DNA of 7,015 nucleotides from positions 1 through 7,015 of the forward strand of contig JANWJM010000105.1 of assembly GCA_025449475.1 (NCBI GenBank). The letters run 5' to 3'. The DNA comes from Thermoactinomycetaceae bacterium (GTDB lineage Bacteria; Bacillota; Bacilli; Thermoactinomycetales; Thermoactinomycetaceae). This document shows positions 1-5,904 of the stretch, one piece after another; within the stretch, counting starts at the first letter, position 1; each line of letters opens with the position of its first letter. The position numbers and the translations under genes were made by a program. The notes beneath the pieces are model-generated. The model was given only the letters and a program-made list of their open reading frames with translations. It had not been told where the DNA came from and made no database searches.

Positions 1-1392
1 CACATCAAGTGCGGCAGATCGCTGTCCTTTTCCTCCATCCACAAGAATCAAATCGGGCAATGGCAGATCTTCTTTTAACACCCGCGTATAACGGCGGCGG
101 ATCACCTCTCTCATCATCTCATAGTCATCCGGTTTTTGAACGGAACGAATCCGATATTTTCGATATTCCTTTTTGGCGGGCTGACCATTGATAAAAACAA
201 CCATGGCTGAGACGGGATCAGTCCCCTGAATATTGGAATGATCGAAAGCTTCAATCCTCTCCAAATCAGCAATTCCCATGACTTCTCCCAATTGCTTGAC
301 CGCCTGAGTGGTCTTTTGTTCGTTCCGCTCCATTAAATGAAACTTTTCTTCAAGAGAAATCTTGGCATTTTCTTGCGCCATTTCAACCAGCTTTTTTTTG
401 ATTCCTCTTTTTGGAACATGGATGCGAACTTTGGGCAATAATTTTTGGATTAAGACCTCATCTACTTCTTTCGGAAGAAAGATTTCTTTAGGCAAGTTCG
501 GCATTTCATAATAAAACTGAGCAAGAAAGGAATGAAATTCCTCAATTGGTTCTTGATAGTAAGGAAAGACCGAAACCTCTCTCTCGATTAACTTTCCTTG
601 TCGCACAAAGAAGACTTGAACGCACATCCAGCCTTTATCCGCAGCATAACCAAAGACATCCCGATCCAAATGGTCTTGGAGCACCACGCGGTGTTTTTCC
701 ATCACCTTGCTAATATTCTGAATCAGGTCTCTTAACTCTTTCGCCCGTTCAAATTCAAGAGCCTCCGCAGCTTGCAACATTTCTTCTTCCAACTTTGCTT
801 GAACTTCTTGATGCCCCCCATTTAAAAAACGGGTAATTTGGTCTGTGATGGTTTGGTACTCTTCTGGTGAAACGGAAAACTCGCAAGGCGCTAAACATTG
901 ATCCAGATGATAATATAAACAAACCCGCTTCGGAAGATGGTTGCATTTGCGAAGTGGATAGAGTTTGTCTAATAGCTTTTTGGTCTGTTGAGCTGCTTTT
1001 ACATCGGCATAGGGACCAAAATATTTGGATCCATCTTTCACAACTCTCCGAGTGATCTCCAAGCGAGGATGCCTTTCTTTGGTTAAGCGAATATAGGGAT
1101 AAGATTTATCATCCTTTAACAGAACATTAAATCGAGGACGATATTTTTTTATAAAATGAGACTCCAAGATTAATGCTTCAAGAGAATTTTTCGTCACGAC
1201 ATATTCAATATCGGAAATCTCCATGACCAGTTTTTGCGTCTTCCGGTCATGGCTCCCCGAAAAATAGGACCGTACACGATTGCGAAGATTTTTGGCCTTG
1301 CCGACATAAATCACTTCTTGATCTTTATTTTTCATTAGATAACAGCCCGATTTTTTGGGGAGCAATGCAAGTTTTTCTTTTAACAATGTCAT
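1..1392 (-). CDS. uvrC: Excinuclease ABC subunit C, N-terminal 464 aa (partial, runs off left edge)
   Basis: UvrC makes the 3' and 5' incisions around a lesion in the UvrABC nucleotide excision repair pathway. The reverse strand is open from an ATG at 1392 to base 1, giving 464 codons of a protein that is usually about 600. Residues 12-92 form the GIY-YIG nuclease domain (Tyr18, YVG at 29-31, Arg39, Glu77), which makes the 3' cut. Cys150, Cys158, Cys166 and Cys170 are spaced like the cysteines reported to bind an iron-sulfur cluster in UvrC. A UVR motif (UvrB contact) lies at about 199-227, including LEFERAKELRDLI. The RNase H-like domain that makes the 5' cut has begun: EAFDHSNIQG supplies Asp384 and VDGGKGQ supplies Asp452. 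The last catalytic residues and the helix-hairpin-helix domain lie beyond the window. The start is supported by homology to Bacillus UvrC (LKEKLALLP near the N-terminus) and by a modest RBS (GAGTGAGA, 5 nt upstream). No frameshift was seen. Confidence 0.97.
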   Translation of the reverse strand, partial: MTLLKEKLALLPKKSGCYLMKNKDQEVIYVGKAKNLRNRVRSYFSGSHDRKTQKLVMEISDIEYVVTKNSLEALILESHFIKKYRPRFNVLLKDDKSYPYIRLTKERHPRLEITRRVVKDGSKYFGPYADVKAAQQTKKLLDKLYPLRKCNHLPKRVCLYYHLDQCLAPCEFSVSPEEYQTITDQITRFLNGGHQEVQAKLEEEMLQAAEALEFERAKELRDLIQNISKVMEKHRVVLQDHLDRDVFGYAADKGWMCVQVFFVRQGKLIEREVSVFPYYQEPIEEFHSFLAQFYYEMPNLPKEIFLPKEVDEVLIQKLLPKVRIHVPKRGIKKKLVEMAQENAKISLEEKFHLMERNEQKTTQAVKQLGEVMGIADLERIEAFDHSNIQGTDPVSAMVVFINGQPAKKEYRKYRIRSVQKPDDYEMMREVIRRRYTRVLKEDLPLPDLILVDGGKGQRSAALDV

Positions 1393-1426
1393 TTTAATCT
1401 CACTCTTTACAAGGATTGTTGACACA

Positions 1427-1456
1427 AATATATAAAATCATCATCAAAACAGTTAA
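1427..1456 (-). promoter_or_regulatory. Possible uvrC promoter
   Basis: Read on the minus strand, TTAACT (1456-1451) is followed after 18 bp by TATATT (1432-1427). This would start transcription near 1420, leaving a leader of about 27 nt before the uvrC ATG. The match to the sigma-A consensus is partial and the region is AT-rich, so this is a weak call. No LexA (SOS) operator of the CGAACN4GTTCG type is visible here. Confidence 0.3.
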
Positions 1457-1460
1457 TTCA

Positions 1461-1469
1461 TGATATAGT
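1461..1469 (+). promoter_or_regulatory. Extended -10 promoter candidate for the membrane gene pair
   Basis: TGATATAGT matches an extended -10 element (TGn followed by a TATAAT-like hexamer, 5 of 6). It would place the transcript start near 1476, just ahead of the RBS at 1487. No good -35 hexamer lies 16-18 bp upstream, which is tolerated for extended -10 promoters. It overlaps the divergent region shared with uvrC. Confidence 0.4.
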
Positions 1470-1486
1470 AATTGTATATAAAAAGT

Positions 1487-1492
1487 AGGGGG
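1487..1492 (+). promoter_or_regulatory. Ribosome binding site that decides a GTG start
   Basis: AGGGGG lies 11 nt upstream of GTG at 1504. The reading frame has a TAG at 1486-1488, so GTG 1504 is the first start-type codon available. The next in-frame ATG (1543) would remove the N-terminal segment shared with the paralogue downstream. Confidence 0.6.
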
Positions 1493-1503
1493 TCGTCTAT
1501 TCT

Positions 1504-2478
1504 GTGGAATCATTTGCAACATACTTCAAAAAACATGGTTTAATGTTATGGTTGGTGAATTTATTAGGTTCCGTGGCTGGTTCAACAGCTGTTTTTTTTG
1601 TAGGTTTCATTATTTTCGTCCTTACTTTTATGACAGGAATCGCAACACTGATGGCATTCGATTTTTCCTCCATCAACATCTGGTCAACGAATATTCTAGA
1701 AGAGATTTTTGCCAATTTGCAGAAAGCGTCGATTGGGATTATTGGGATTCTCGTCTTGCTCCTAATCTTCGTAGGCTTCTCGCTAATTGTTGGAAGCTTT
1801 CAAGTTGCGGGACAATATGTATCTGCCGCTGAAATTTTTCAATCGAATCGCGCCAGGATCACAACCTATTTCACAAAAGGATTTAAATATACACCCAAGA
1901 TGTGTTTGCTTACAATCCTCATTTCTCTTTTCTATTTACCCCTTCTTGGATCGGTGGGCTTTGTCATTTATCTATTTCTGCCGATTGAAGATCCGAGCCA
2001 CATCTTTTTATTAATTATCATTGGGATAGTTGCTTTTCTTCTTTCTGTTTTGCTAGGATTGGCGATTCTACATGCACCGTTCATTCTCATTGCAGAAAAT
2101 ATGGGAATCTTCAAATCAATCATCTTATCCTTTCGGCTCTTTAGTCAAAACTTTGGTCAAGTTTTCATCACGTGTTTGCTAATTTGGGGAGTTTCTTTTT
2201 GCTATGTCATAGGAGGAATAATTTTCTATGTTATAGGAGGGATAATTTTCTATGTCCCTTTCTTATTCACTTTTGATACTTCAGGGATACTGATCACAAT
2301 TACCTCCCTAGGGTCAAATAGCTTGCAATGGCTCTATAGCCTGGTGGGATTGCCATTTATGGTTGCAATGATTGGTCTCATCGTGGCTTATCGTTATTAT
2401 AAATATTTACGTCCCCAACTATTTCCGCAAGAAATGACCAAAAATGAATATAACGATCCCATTTTCAAATTCAAATAA
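1504..2478 (+). CDS. Polytopic membrane protein of unknown function, first of a paralogous pair (324 aa)
   Basis: I do not recognise a specific function. The protein is very hydrophobic, with about six membrane segments: roughly 17-51, 77-98, 133-159, 167-198, 218-256 and 276-297. It ends in a short charged tail and has no soluble catalytic domain. The stretch at 192-222 (PF, then E198, KS at 204-205, SFRLF at 209-213) resembles the P..E..G..KSI..S..L signature found in loosely defined membrane families such as DUF975/YciC-like and GPDPase-type membrane domains; this resemblance is from memory and not tested. It aligns with the next gene along its length: NLLGS near residue 20, G.Y.SA near 103-109, YF near 122, and the 190-215 signature. 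The start is GTG. Residues 234-249 contain an 8-residue tandem duplication (YVIGGIIF twice). A transporter, an envelope stress protein or a peptide resistance or immunity role are all possible; none is shown by the sequence. Confidence 0.85.
   Translation: MESFATYFKKHGLMLWLVNLLGSVAGSTAVFFVGFIIFVLTFMTGIATLMAFDFSSINIWSTNILEEIFANLQKASIGIIGILVLLLIFVGFSLIVGSFQVAGQYVSAAEIFQSNRARITTYFTKGFKYTPKMCLLTILISLFYLPLLGSVGFVIYLFLPIEDPSHIFLLIIIGIVAFLLSVLLGLAILHAPFILIAENMGIFKSIILSFRLFSQNFGQVFITCLLIWGVSFCYVIGGIIFYVIGGIIFYVPFLFTFDTSGILITITSLGSNSLQWLYSLVGLPFMVAMIGLIVAYRYYKYLRPQLFPQEMTKNEYNDPIFKFK
2203..2250 (+). repeat. 24-bp tandem duplication, two copies, in frame
   Basis: Unit 1 is 2203-2226 and unit 2 is 2227-2250, matching at 22 of 24 bases; the two differences are a C/T at position 6 and an A/G at position 15. 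Each unit encodes the same eight residues, YVIGGIIF, so both differences are silent. A further six bases identical to the start of unit 1 follow at 2251-2256. The repeat lies inside a predicted membrane segment and lengthens it. Confidence 0.95.
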
Positions 2479-2515
2479 AAATATCGACTACTTCCACGCT
2501 GATTCATCATGAACG

Positions 2516-2524
2516 AAAGAGAGG
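2516..2524 (+). promoter_or_regulatory. Ribosome binding site of the second membrane gene
   Basis: AAAGAGAGG ends 13 nt before the ATG at 2538, which is longer than usual. A CTG at 2532 is in frame and closer, but the MKLFLNQG start matches the paralogue best, so ATG 2538 is preferred. Confidence 0.5.
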
Positions 2525-2537
2525 CGTCAACCTGAAT

Positions 2538-3533
2538 ATGAAATTGTTTTTAAACCAAGGAGTCAAGTTGACACTGGCTAACCTTCTTGGCTCGCTGATA
2601 AATATCACTTTATTGATTGTTGGACTATTGATTTTTGGCACTCTTTTGCTTCTTCTGTTACTGGGAAATTTGATCTATCAATTTATCGATGCAATAATTG
2701 ATCTCTTTCGTTCAGGTACAGATATATCGCAATTTTTTTCTACTTTTTCCATCACCGATCGACCGCTATTTATCGCTACGTGTATCTTCATTTGCCTTTT
2801 CTATTTTCTTTACCAGCTGATCATTCAATCCATGATGATCGGCGGCCTTTATGGCTCGGCAATCCGTTCGATTTTTGAAAAAAAAGGGTTGTTTGGAGCC
2901 TATTTTTCATACTCAATCCGCCATTTGGGAAAACTGATGCAATTGCAGATACACTTACTCATTCTGCTAATTCCTTTTTTAATATTACTAATTATTTTTA
3001 ATATTGGATTAGAAACTTTGGTTTTTTCACCGAATATTATCTACTTCCAAGCTTCTTTCACTTTGATCTTTTTATTAATTTTCTGTACCTTGTTTCTTCA
3101 ATCGCCCATCATTATTATTCGAGAAAAAGTAGAAGCATGGAAATCGATCTTGATCTCTCTTCGACTTTTAAAAAGCCATCTGTACACCATCTTATTTTCA
3201 GGAGCTCTTTTCTTTGCAACCTTTCTTGTTATCAACGGTATTTTTTTTCTTTTTCTCTTTTTATTTCTGTATTTCACCGGGACTTCACCTACTGATTTTG
3301 AACAATATACCTTTCCAGCTTATCTGATTCTGGTCACCGGTTTCATTCTTTGGTTTCCGCTGATTCTACCCTATTCAATGATTTGCTCCATGTTAATCTT
3401 AGTGAAGCGTTATAAAGAACATTTGGATCGTCACATCTCACCCATGTTAGAAATTGCTGCTAAAAATGACACGAATGACTCGACAGAAGATCCACAACAG
3501 GAGCAAAACGGAAATTCACACGATTTCAATTAA
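2538..3533 (+). CDS. Polytopic membrane protein of unknown function, second of a paralogous pair (331 aa)
   Basis: This protein is the same kind as its upstream neighbour and probably arose from the same ancestor by duplication. Membrane segments lie at about 14-52, 77-98, 137-156, 172-195, 213-247 and 262-290. Shared landmarks are LANLLGS (13-19), G.YGSA (103-108), AYFSYSIRH (121-129) and the signature at 189-211 (SPIIIIREK, then KSI..SLRLL). Unlike the first protein it ends in a hydrophilic, acidic tail of about 28 residues (304-331) rich in Asn, Asp, Glu and Gln, expected to be disordered. It follows the first gene by 59 nt with no terminator between, so the two are probably co-transcribed. 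The next feature downstream is a hairpin terminator. The pair could act as a heteromeric membrane complex; that is an inference from pairing only. Confidence 0.85.
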   Translation: MKLFLNQGVKLTLANLLGSLINITLLIVGLLIFGTLLLLLLLGNLIYQFIDAIIDLFRSGTDISQFFSTFSITDRPLFIATCIFICLFYFLYQLIIQSMMIGGLYGSAIRSIFEKKGLFGAYFSYSIRHLGKLMQLQIHLLILLIPFLILLIIFNIGLETLVFSPNIIYFQASFTLIFLLIFCTLFLQSPIIIIREKVEAWKSILISLRLLKSHLYTILFSGALFFATFLVINGIFFLFLFLFLYFTGTSPTDFEQYTFPAYLILVTGFILWFPLILPYSMICSMLILVKRYKEHLDRHISPMLEIAAKNDTNDSTEDPQQEQNGNSHDFN

Positions 3534-3536
3534 AAT

Positions 3537-3580
3537 ATCAAAACAGACAACCCATGACGCATCGGGTTGCCTGTTTTGAT
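3537..3580. terminator. Bidirectional intrinsic terminator between convergent genes
   Basis: The arms ATCAAAACAG (3537-3546) plus CAACCC (3548-3553) pair with GGGTTG (3564-3569) plus CTGTTTTGAT (3571-3580). This gives a 16-bp stem with one A-C mismatch (3547/3570) and a loop of about 10 nt. The stem lies 3 nt after the stop of the second membrane gene and 7 nt after the trxA stop (minus strand). The U-rich tail comes from the outer stem, and on the minus strand a further T-rich run follows (TATTTTAA). It should end transcripts from both sides. Confidence 0.9.
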
Positions 3581-3587
3581 CTCAAAA

Positions 3588-3911
3588 TTAGATATGTTCA
3601 TTGATCCACTCTATCAATTGTTCTTTGGACTGAAGTCCAACGATTTTATTGACTTGCTTACCATCCTTGAAAAGAATCAAGGTGGGAATGCTCAATATGC
3701 CAAAACGACCAGGAACTTCAGGATTTTCATCGACATTGATTTTACCAATTTTTACTTTATCCCCAATTTCTTCATCGACTTCATCCAAAATGGGGGCAAG
3801 CATTTTACAAGGTCCACACCAAGGTGCCCAAAAATCGACTAAGACTGTACCAGCTTTATCATTTTCTACTTCATTTGCGAATGTTTGATCATCGATATTT
3901 ATCACAGCCAT
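3588..3911 (-). CDS. trxA: Thioredoxin (107 aa)
   Basis: Thioredoxin is the small cytoplasmic dithiol carrier that is reduced by thioredoxin reductase with NADPH and in turn reduces ribonucleotide reductase, peroxiredoxins and oxidised protein thiols. The whole 107-residue protein is the thioredoxin fold. The active site WCGPC is at 31-35 (Cys32 and Cys35) after VDFWAP, the buried Asp is Asp26, and the cis-proline is Pro76 in SIPTL, followed by FKDGK. Length and all key residues are standard. The ATG at 3911 is supported by a near-perfect AGGAGGA (3918-3924) with 6 nt spacing. It has its own sigma-A promoter and a strong terminator, so it is probably monocistronic. In Bacillus it lies next to uvrC; here two membrane protein genes in the opposite orientation separate them. 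Confidence 0.98.
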   Translation of the reverse strand: MAVINIDDQTFANEVENDKAGTVLVDFWAPWCGPCKMLAPILDEVDEEIGDKVKIGKINVDENPEVPGRFGILSIPTLILFKDGKQVNKIVGLQSKEQLIEWINEHI

Positions 3912-3917
3912 GAAAAA

Positions 3918-3924
3918 TCCTCCT
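3918..3924 (-). promoter_or_regulatory. Strong RBS of trxA
   Basis: AGGAGGA on the minus strand lies 6 nt ahead of the trxA ATG. This is a close match to the anti-Shine-Dalgarno sequence and suggests high expression. Confidence 0.9.
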
Positions 3925-3943
3925 TATTGATAGAATCTTTGTT

Positions 3944-3972
3944 AGTATACCATTCTCCACAAAAAGTTCCAA
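3944..3972 (-). promoter_or_regulatory. Sigma-A promoter of trxA
   Basis: On the minus strand, TTGGAA (3972-3967) and TATACT (3949-3944) are separated by exactly 17 bp. The -35 matches 4 of 6 and the -10 matches 5 of 6 consensus bases. The start would be near 3937, giving a leader of about 25 nt. This promoter explains trxA expression independent of lcfA. No CtsR or Spx-type site could be assigned by eye. Confidence 0.75.
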
Positions 3973-3974
3973 TC

Positions 3975-3991
3975 ATTTCGGTAGGCGAAAT
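3975..3991. terminator. Small hairpin in the lcfA-trxA gap, possible weak terminator
   Basis: ATTTCG (3975-3980) and CGAAAT (3986-3991) can form a 6-bp stem with a 5-nt loop. On the plus strand it is followed by AATTTTTT, but no plus-strand gene ends nearby. For lcfA (minus strand) the T-run (TTTTT) comes 9 nt after the stem. It is the only hairpin between the lcfA stop at 4023 and the trxA promoter, so it may partly end lcfA transcripts or only be chance. Confidence 0.25.
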
Positions 3992-4022
3992 AATTTTTTC
4001 ATCAACTATTCAAGATTTCGAA

Positions 4023-5711
4023 TCAAGACTCCTGCTGATCTTGCTTCTTATTATGTTCTTCTTTGAGGATCCTTCGTAATACCTTCCCCAATGTTGATTT
4101 TGGGAGTTCCTCACGAAATTCATAAAGCCGCGGTACTTTGTAGGCAGCCAGTCGCTCTCGACAAAATTGTTCGATCTCCTCGATCTGCGGTGAGAGACCT
4201 TTCTTGCATACCAGATAAGCTTTTACGGTTTCTCCTCGATATGGATCGGGAACACCAATCACTGCTGCTTCCAAAATCGCTGGATGCTCCATTAATACCT
4301 CTTCCACTTCACGTGGATAAATATTGTATCCACCCGCAATAATCAAATCCTTTTTCCGATCCATAATATAAAAATAGCCATCTTCATCCATTTTGGCGAT
4401 ATCGCCTGTACTTAACCAACCATCCTTGAGAATTTCAGCTGATTCTTGCGGACGTTTCCAATATCCCTTCATCACTTGAGGTCCCTTGACCTGTAACTCA
4501 CCCATTTCGCCTGGTGAAAGTTCTTCTCCTGTCTCTATATCGACAATGCGACAATCGGTATCTGGCCAAGGAAGCCCAATCGTACTACTTTTAACCCGAT
4601 CCCAAATGAGATTGGCGTGCGTCACAGGAGAGGTCTCCGTTAAGCCATACCCTTCGATTAAACGACCTTTTGTAAGATGTTCAAATTTCTCTTGCACATC
4701 TAGTGGAAGTGGTGCAGATCCACTAATACAAGCGTCAATCGAAGAGAGATCATAACGATGAATCCGAGGGTGATTGACAAGTGCCACATAAATCGTCGGA
4801 GATCCTGGAAATAGAGTAGGTTGATATTTATGGATCGTTTTCAACAATTGATCCGTCTCAAACTTGGGCACCAAGATCATCGTACCGGCCGATTGCACAG
4901 CAAAGTTCATCACGGTGGTCATTCCATAGACATGAAAAAAAGGGAGAACCCCTAATATCCTTATTTCTCCTGGCTTGGCTTTATAGAACCACGAAGCCAC
5001 CTGATACACATTGGCCACAAGATTAAAATGGGTCAGCATCGCTCCCTTAGAGAGACCCGTTGTACCTCCTGTGTATTGGATTAAGGCCAAATCATCCATT
5101 ACATCGATCTCAGCTGAAACAGGTTGAGTAGAACCATTTTCAAGTAACGTCATAAAACGATAAACATCATTCTCGTTCGGAATGGAGCGAATTCCATCTT
5201 TTTTTAATTTCAGCGCATACAACCAATTTTTTGGAAAGGGCAGATAATCCTTGATACTTGTCACAATCACTTCTTTGAGATGAGTATCTTTTTTTACCCG
5301 ACTGACCCGCTCAAAAAGCAAATCCAAACAAATGATCCTTTCTGCCTCTGAATCATTGAGTTGATGTTTGAGCTCCCGCTCGGTATACATCGGATTCACT
5401 TGAACCACGATTGCGCCAAGCAACAAAACAGCATAATATGCGATGACTGCTTGTGGAGAATTGGGAAGCATGATTGCTACCCGGTCTCCTTTTCTCACAC
5501 CCAGCTCTTTTAAACTGTTCGCCAAACGATAAACATCATCAAGTAACGAACGGTATGTGATGCTTCGTCCCAAAAAAAGAATCGCTTCTTGGTCTGGATA
5601 ACGTTCGGTTGTCATCTTTAATAGATCCGTCAATGAGATCTTTGGATATTCCAGTGTTGGTGGAATCGATGATGGATACTGCTTAATCCATCTTCGCCGG
5701 TCATCCGCCAT
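4023..5711 (-). CDS. lcfA: Long-chain fatty acid--CoA ligase (562 aa)
   Basis: This enzyme activates long-chain fatty acids to acyl-CoA with ATP through an acyl-adenylate, the entry step of beta-oxidation. It belongs to the ANL adenylating superfamily. Visible motifs are the P-loop YTGGTTGLSKG (213-223), FFHVYG (258-263), GYGLTETSP (354-362), DGWLSTGD (430-437), the hinge DRKKDLI with GGYNIYPREVEE (451-471), and the C-terminal catalytic Lys543 in PKSTLGKVLRR. Ser replaces the more common Pro in the P-loop (residue 221), which is tolerated in this family. Length and sequence fit Bacillus LcfA (about 560 aa). The start is ATG 5711, not the in-frame TTG at 5726, because that TTG is part of the RBS GGGAGGG, 6 nt upstream of 5711. 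In Bacillus the gene leads the operon lcfA-fadR-fadB-etfB-etfA; here it is followed directly by trxA. A FadR-like box lies just upstream. Confidence 0.95.
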   Translation of the reverse strand: MADDRRRWIKQYPSSIPPTLEYPKISLTDLLKMTTERYPDQEAILFLGRSITYRSLLDDVYRLANSLKELGVRKGDRVAIMLPNSPQAVIAYYAVLLLGAIVVQVNPMYTERELKHQLNDSEAERIICLDLLFERVSRVKKDTHLKEVIVTSIKDYLPFPKNWLYALKLKKDGIRSIPNENDVYRFMTLLENGSTQPVSAEIDVMDDLALIQYTGGTTGLSKGAMLTHFNLVANVYQVASWFYKAKPGEIRILGVLPFFHVYGMTTVMNFAVQSAGTMILVPKFETDQLLKTIHKYQPTLFPGSPTIYVALVNHPRIHRYDLSSIDACISGSAPLPLDVQEKFEHLTKGRLIEGYGLTETSPVTHANLIWDRVKSSTIGLPWPDTDCRIVDIETGEELSPGEMGELQVKGPQVMKGYWKRPQESAEILKDGWLSTGDIAKMDEDGYFYIMDRKKDLIIAGGYNIYPREVEEVLMEHPAILEAAVIGVPDPYRGETVKAYLVCKKGLSPQIEEIEQFCRERLAAYKVPRLYEFREELPKSTLGKVLRRILKEEHNKKQDQQES

Positions 5712-5717
5712 ACGAAT

Positions 5718-5724
5718 CCCTCCC
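5718..5724 (-). promoter_or_regulatory. RBS that fixes the lcfA start
   Basis: GGGAGGG on the minus strand lies 6 nt ahead of ATG 5711. The longer reading frame from TTG 5726 would begin inside this site and is therefore unlikely to be the real start. Confidence 0.85.
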
Positions 5725-5726
5725 AA

Positions 5727-5744
5727 TGAATGATTGGCCGTTCA
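5727..5744 (-). promoter_or_regulatory. Candidate FadR operator upstream of lcfA
   Basis: On the minus strand the sequence TGAACGGCCAATCATTCA agrees with the Bacillus subtilis FadR (YsiA) operator consensus TGAATGAMTANTCATTCA, as I recall it, at 14 of 17 specified positions. The ends TGAA and TTCA form an inverted repeat. It directly abuts the lcfA RBS. In B. subtilis the TetR-family repressor FadR binds such sites, including that of lcfA, and long-chain acyl-CoA releases it. The position suggests repression of lcfA by blocking transcription initiation or passage, though the lcfA promoter itself could not be placed confidently. Confidence 0.6.
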
Positions 5745-5838
5745 CATCCATGATCCGCTTCCTCTCTTTTACAATAACTCAACTTCTCCCCTTTGGAAAT
5801 ATCCCCTCTCCCCGAGATGGAGCCATTCATTTTTCCTA
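5745..5838. other. Rest of the divergent intergenic region between lcfA and the methyltransferase gene
   Basis: This stretch should hold the lcfA promoter, but no pair of hexamers with good spacing stands out on the minus strand. It includes purine-rich runs on the minus strand (around 5758-5815) and no convincing small gene. Confidence 0.5.
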
Positions 5839-5866
5839 TCAACATCTATAAACAATAAGGTATAAT
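5839..5866 (+). promoter_or_regulatory. Sigma-A promoter of the rRNA methyltransferase gene
   Basis: A perfect TATAAT (5861-5866) is preceded after 16 bp by TCAACA (5839-5844), which matches 4 of 6 bases of the -35 consensus. Transcription would start near 5873, giving a leader of about 32 nt. Confidence 0.65.
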
Positions 5867-5891
5867 TGAACAGTCACATTTTTTCATAATT

Positions 5892-5898
5892 GGAGTGA
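5892..5898 (+). promoter_or_regulatory. RBS of the rRNA methyltransferase gene
   Basis: GGAGTGA sits just upstream of ATG 5905, with the GGAG core 9 nt from it. It supports this start over the in-frame ATG at residue 12. Confidence 0.8.
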
Positions 5899-5904
5899 GA
5901 AACC

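Noticed and set aside
1419..1424. Perfect TTGACA -35 hexamer on the plus strand
   Set aside because: No TATAAT-like hexamer lies 15-19 bp downstream (the bases there are CATCAA-like), so it does not form a plausible promoter for the membrane pair.
2211..2254. AGGAGG followed by ATG twice within the 24-bp repeat, suggesting internal translation starts
   Set aside because: The ATGs at 2228 and 2252 are out of frame; the first meets a stop after two codons and the second after 13 codons. The AGGAGG simply encodes the residues of the repeat.
3567..3888. Plus-strand frames opposite trxA
   Set aside because: They are antisense shadows of a complete, motif-bearing thioredoxin gene and have no RBS or family resemblance.
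4010..4030. Near-palindrome around TTCGAA at the lcfA stop codon
   Set aside because: The pairing is short and imperfect, with no following T-run, so it is not a convincing terminator or operator.
4091..4755. Plus-strand frames opposite lcfA
   Set aside because: They are antisense shadows of the acyl-CoA ligase, with no motif or initiation signal.
5630..5845. A 71-codon minus-strand frame across the lcfA start
   Set aside because: It overlaps lcfA coding sequence and the operator in another frame, has no recognisable domain and no good RBS, and its peptide looks like non-coding translation.
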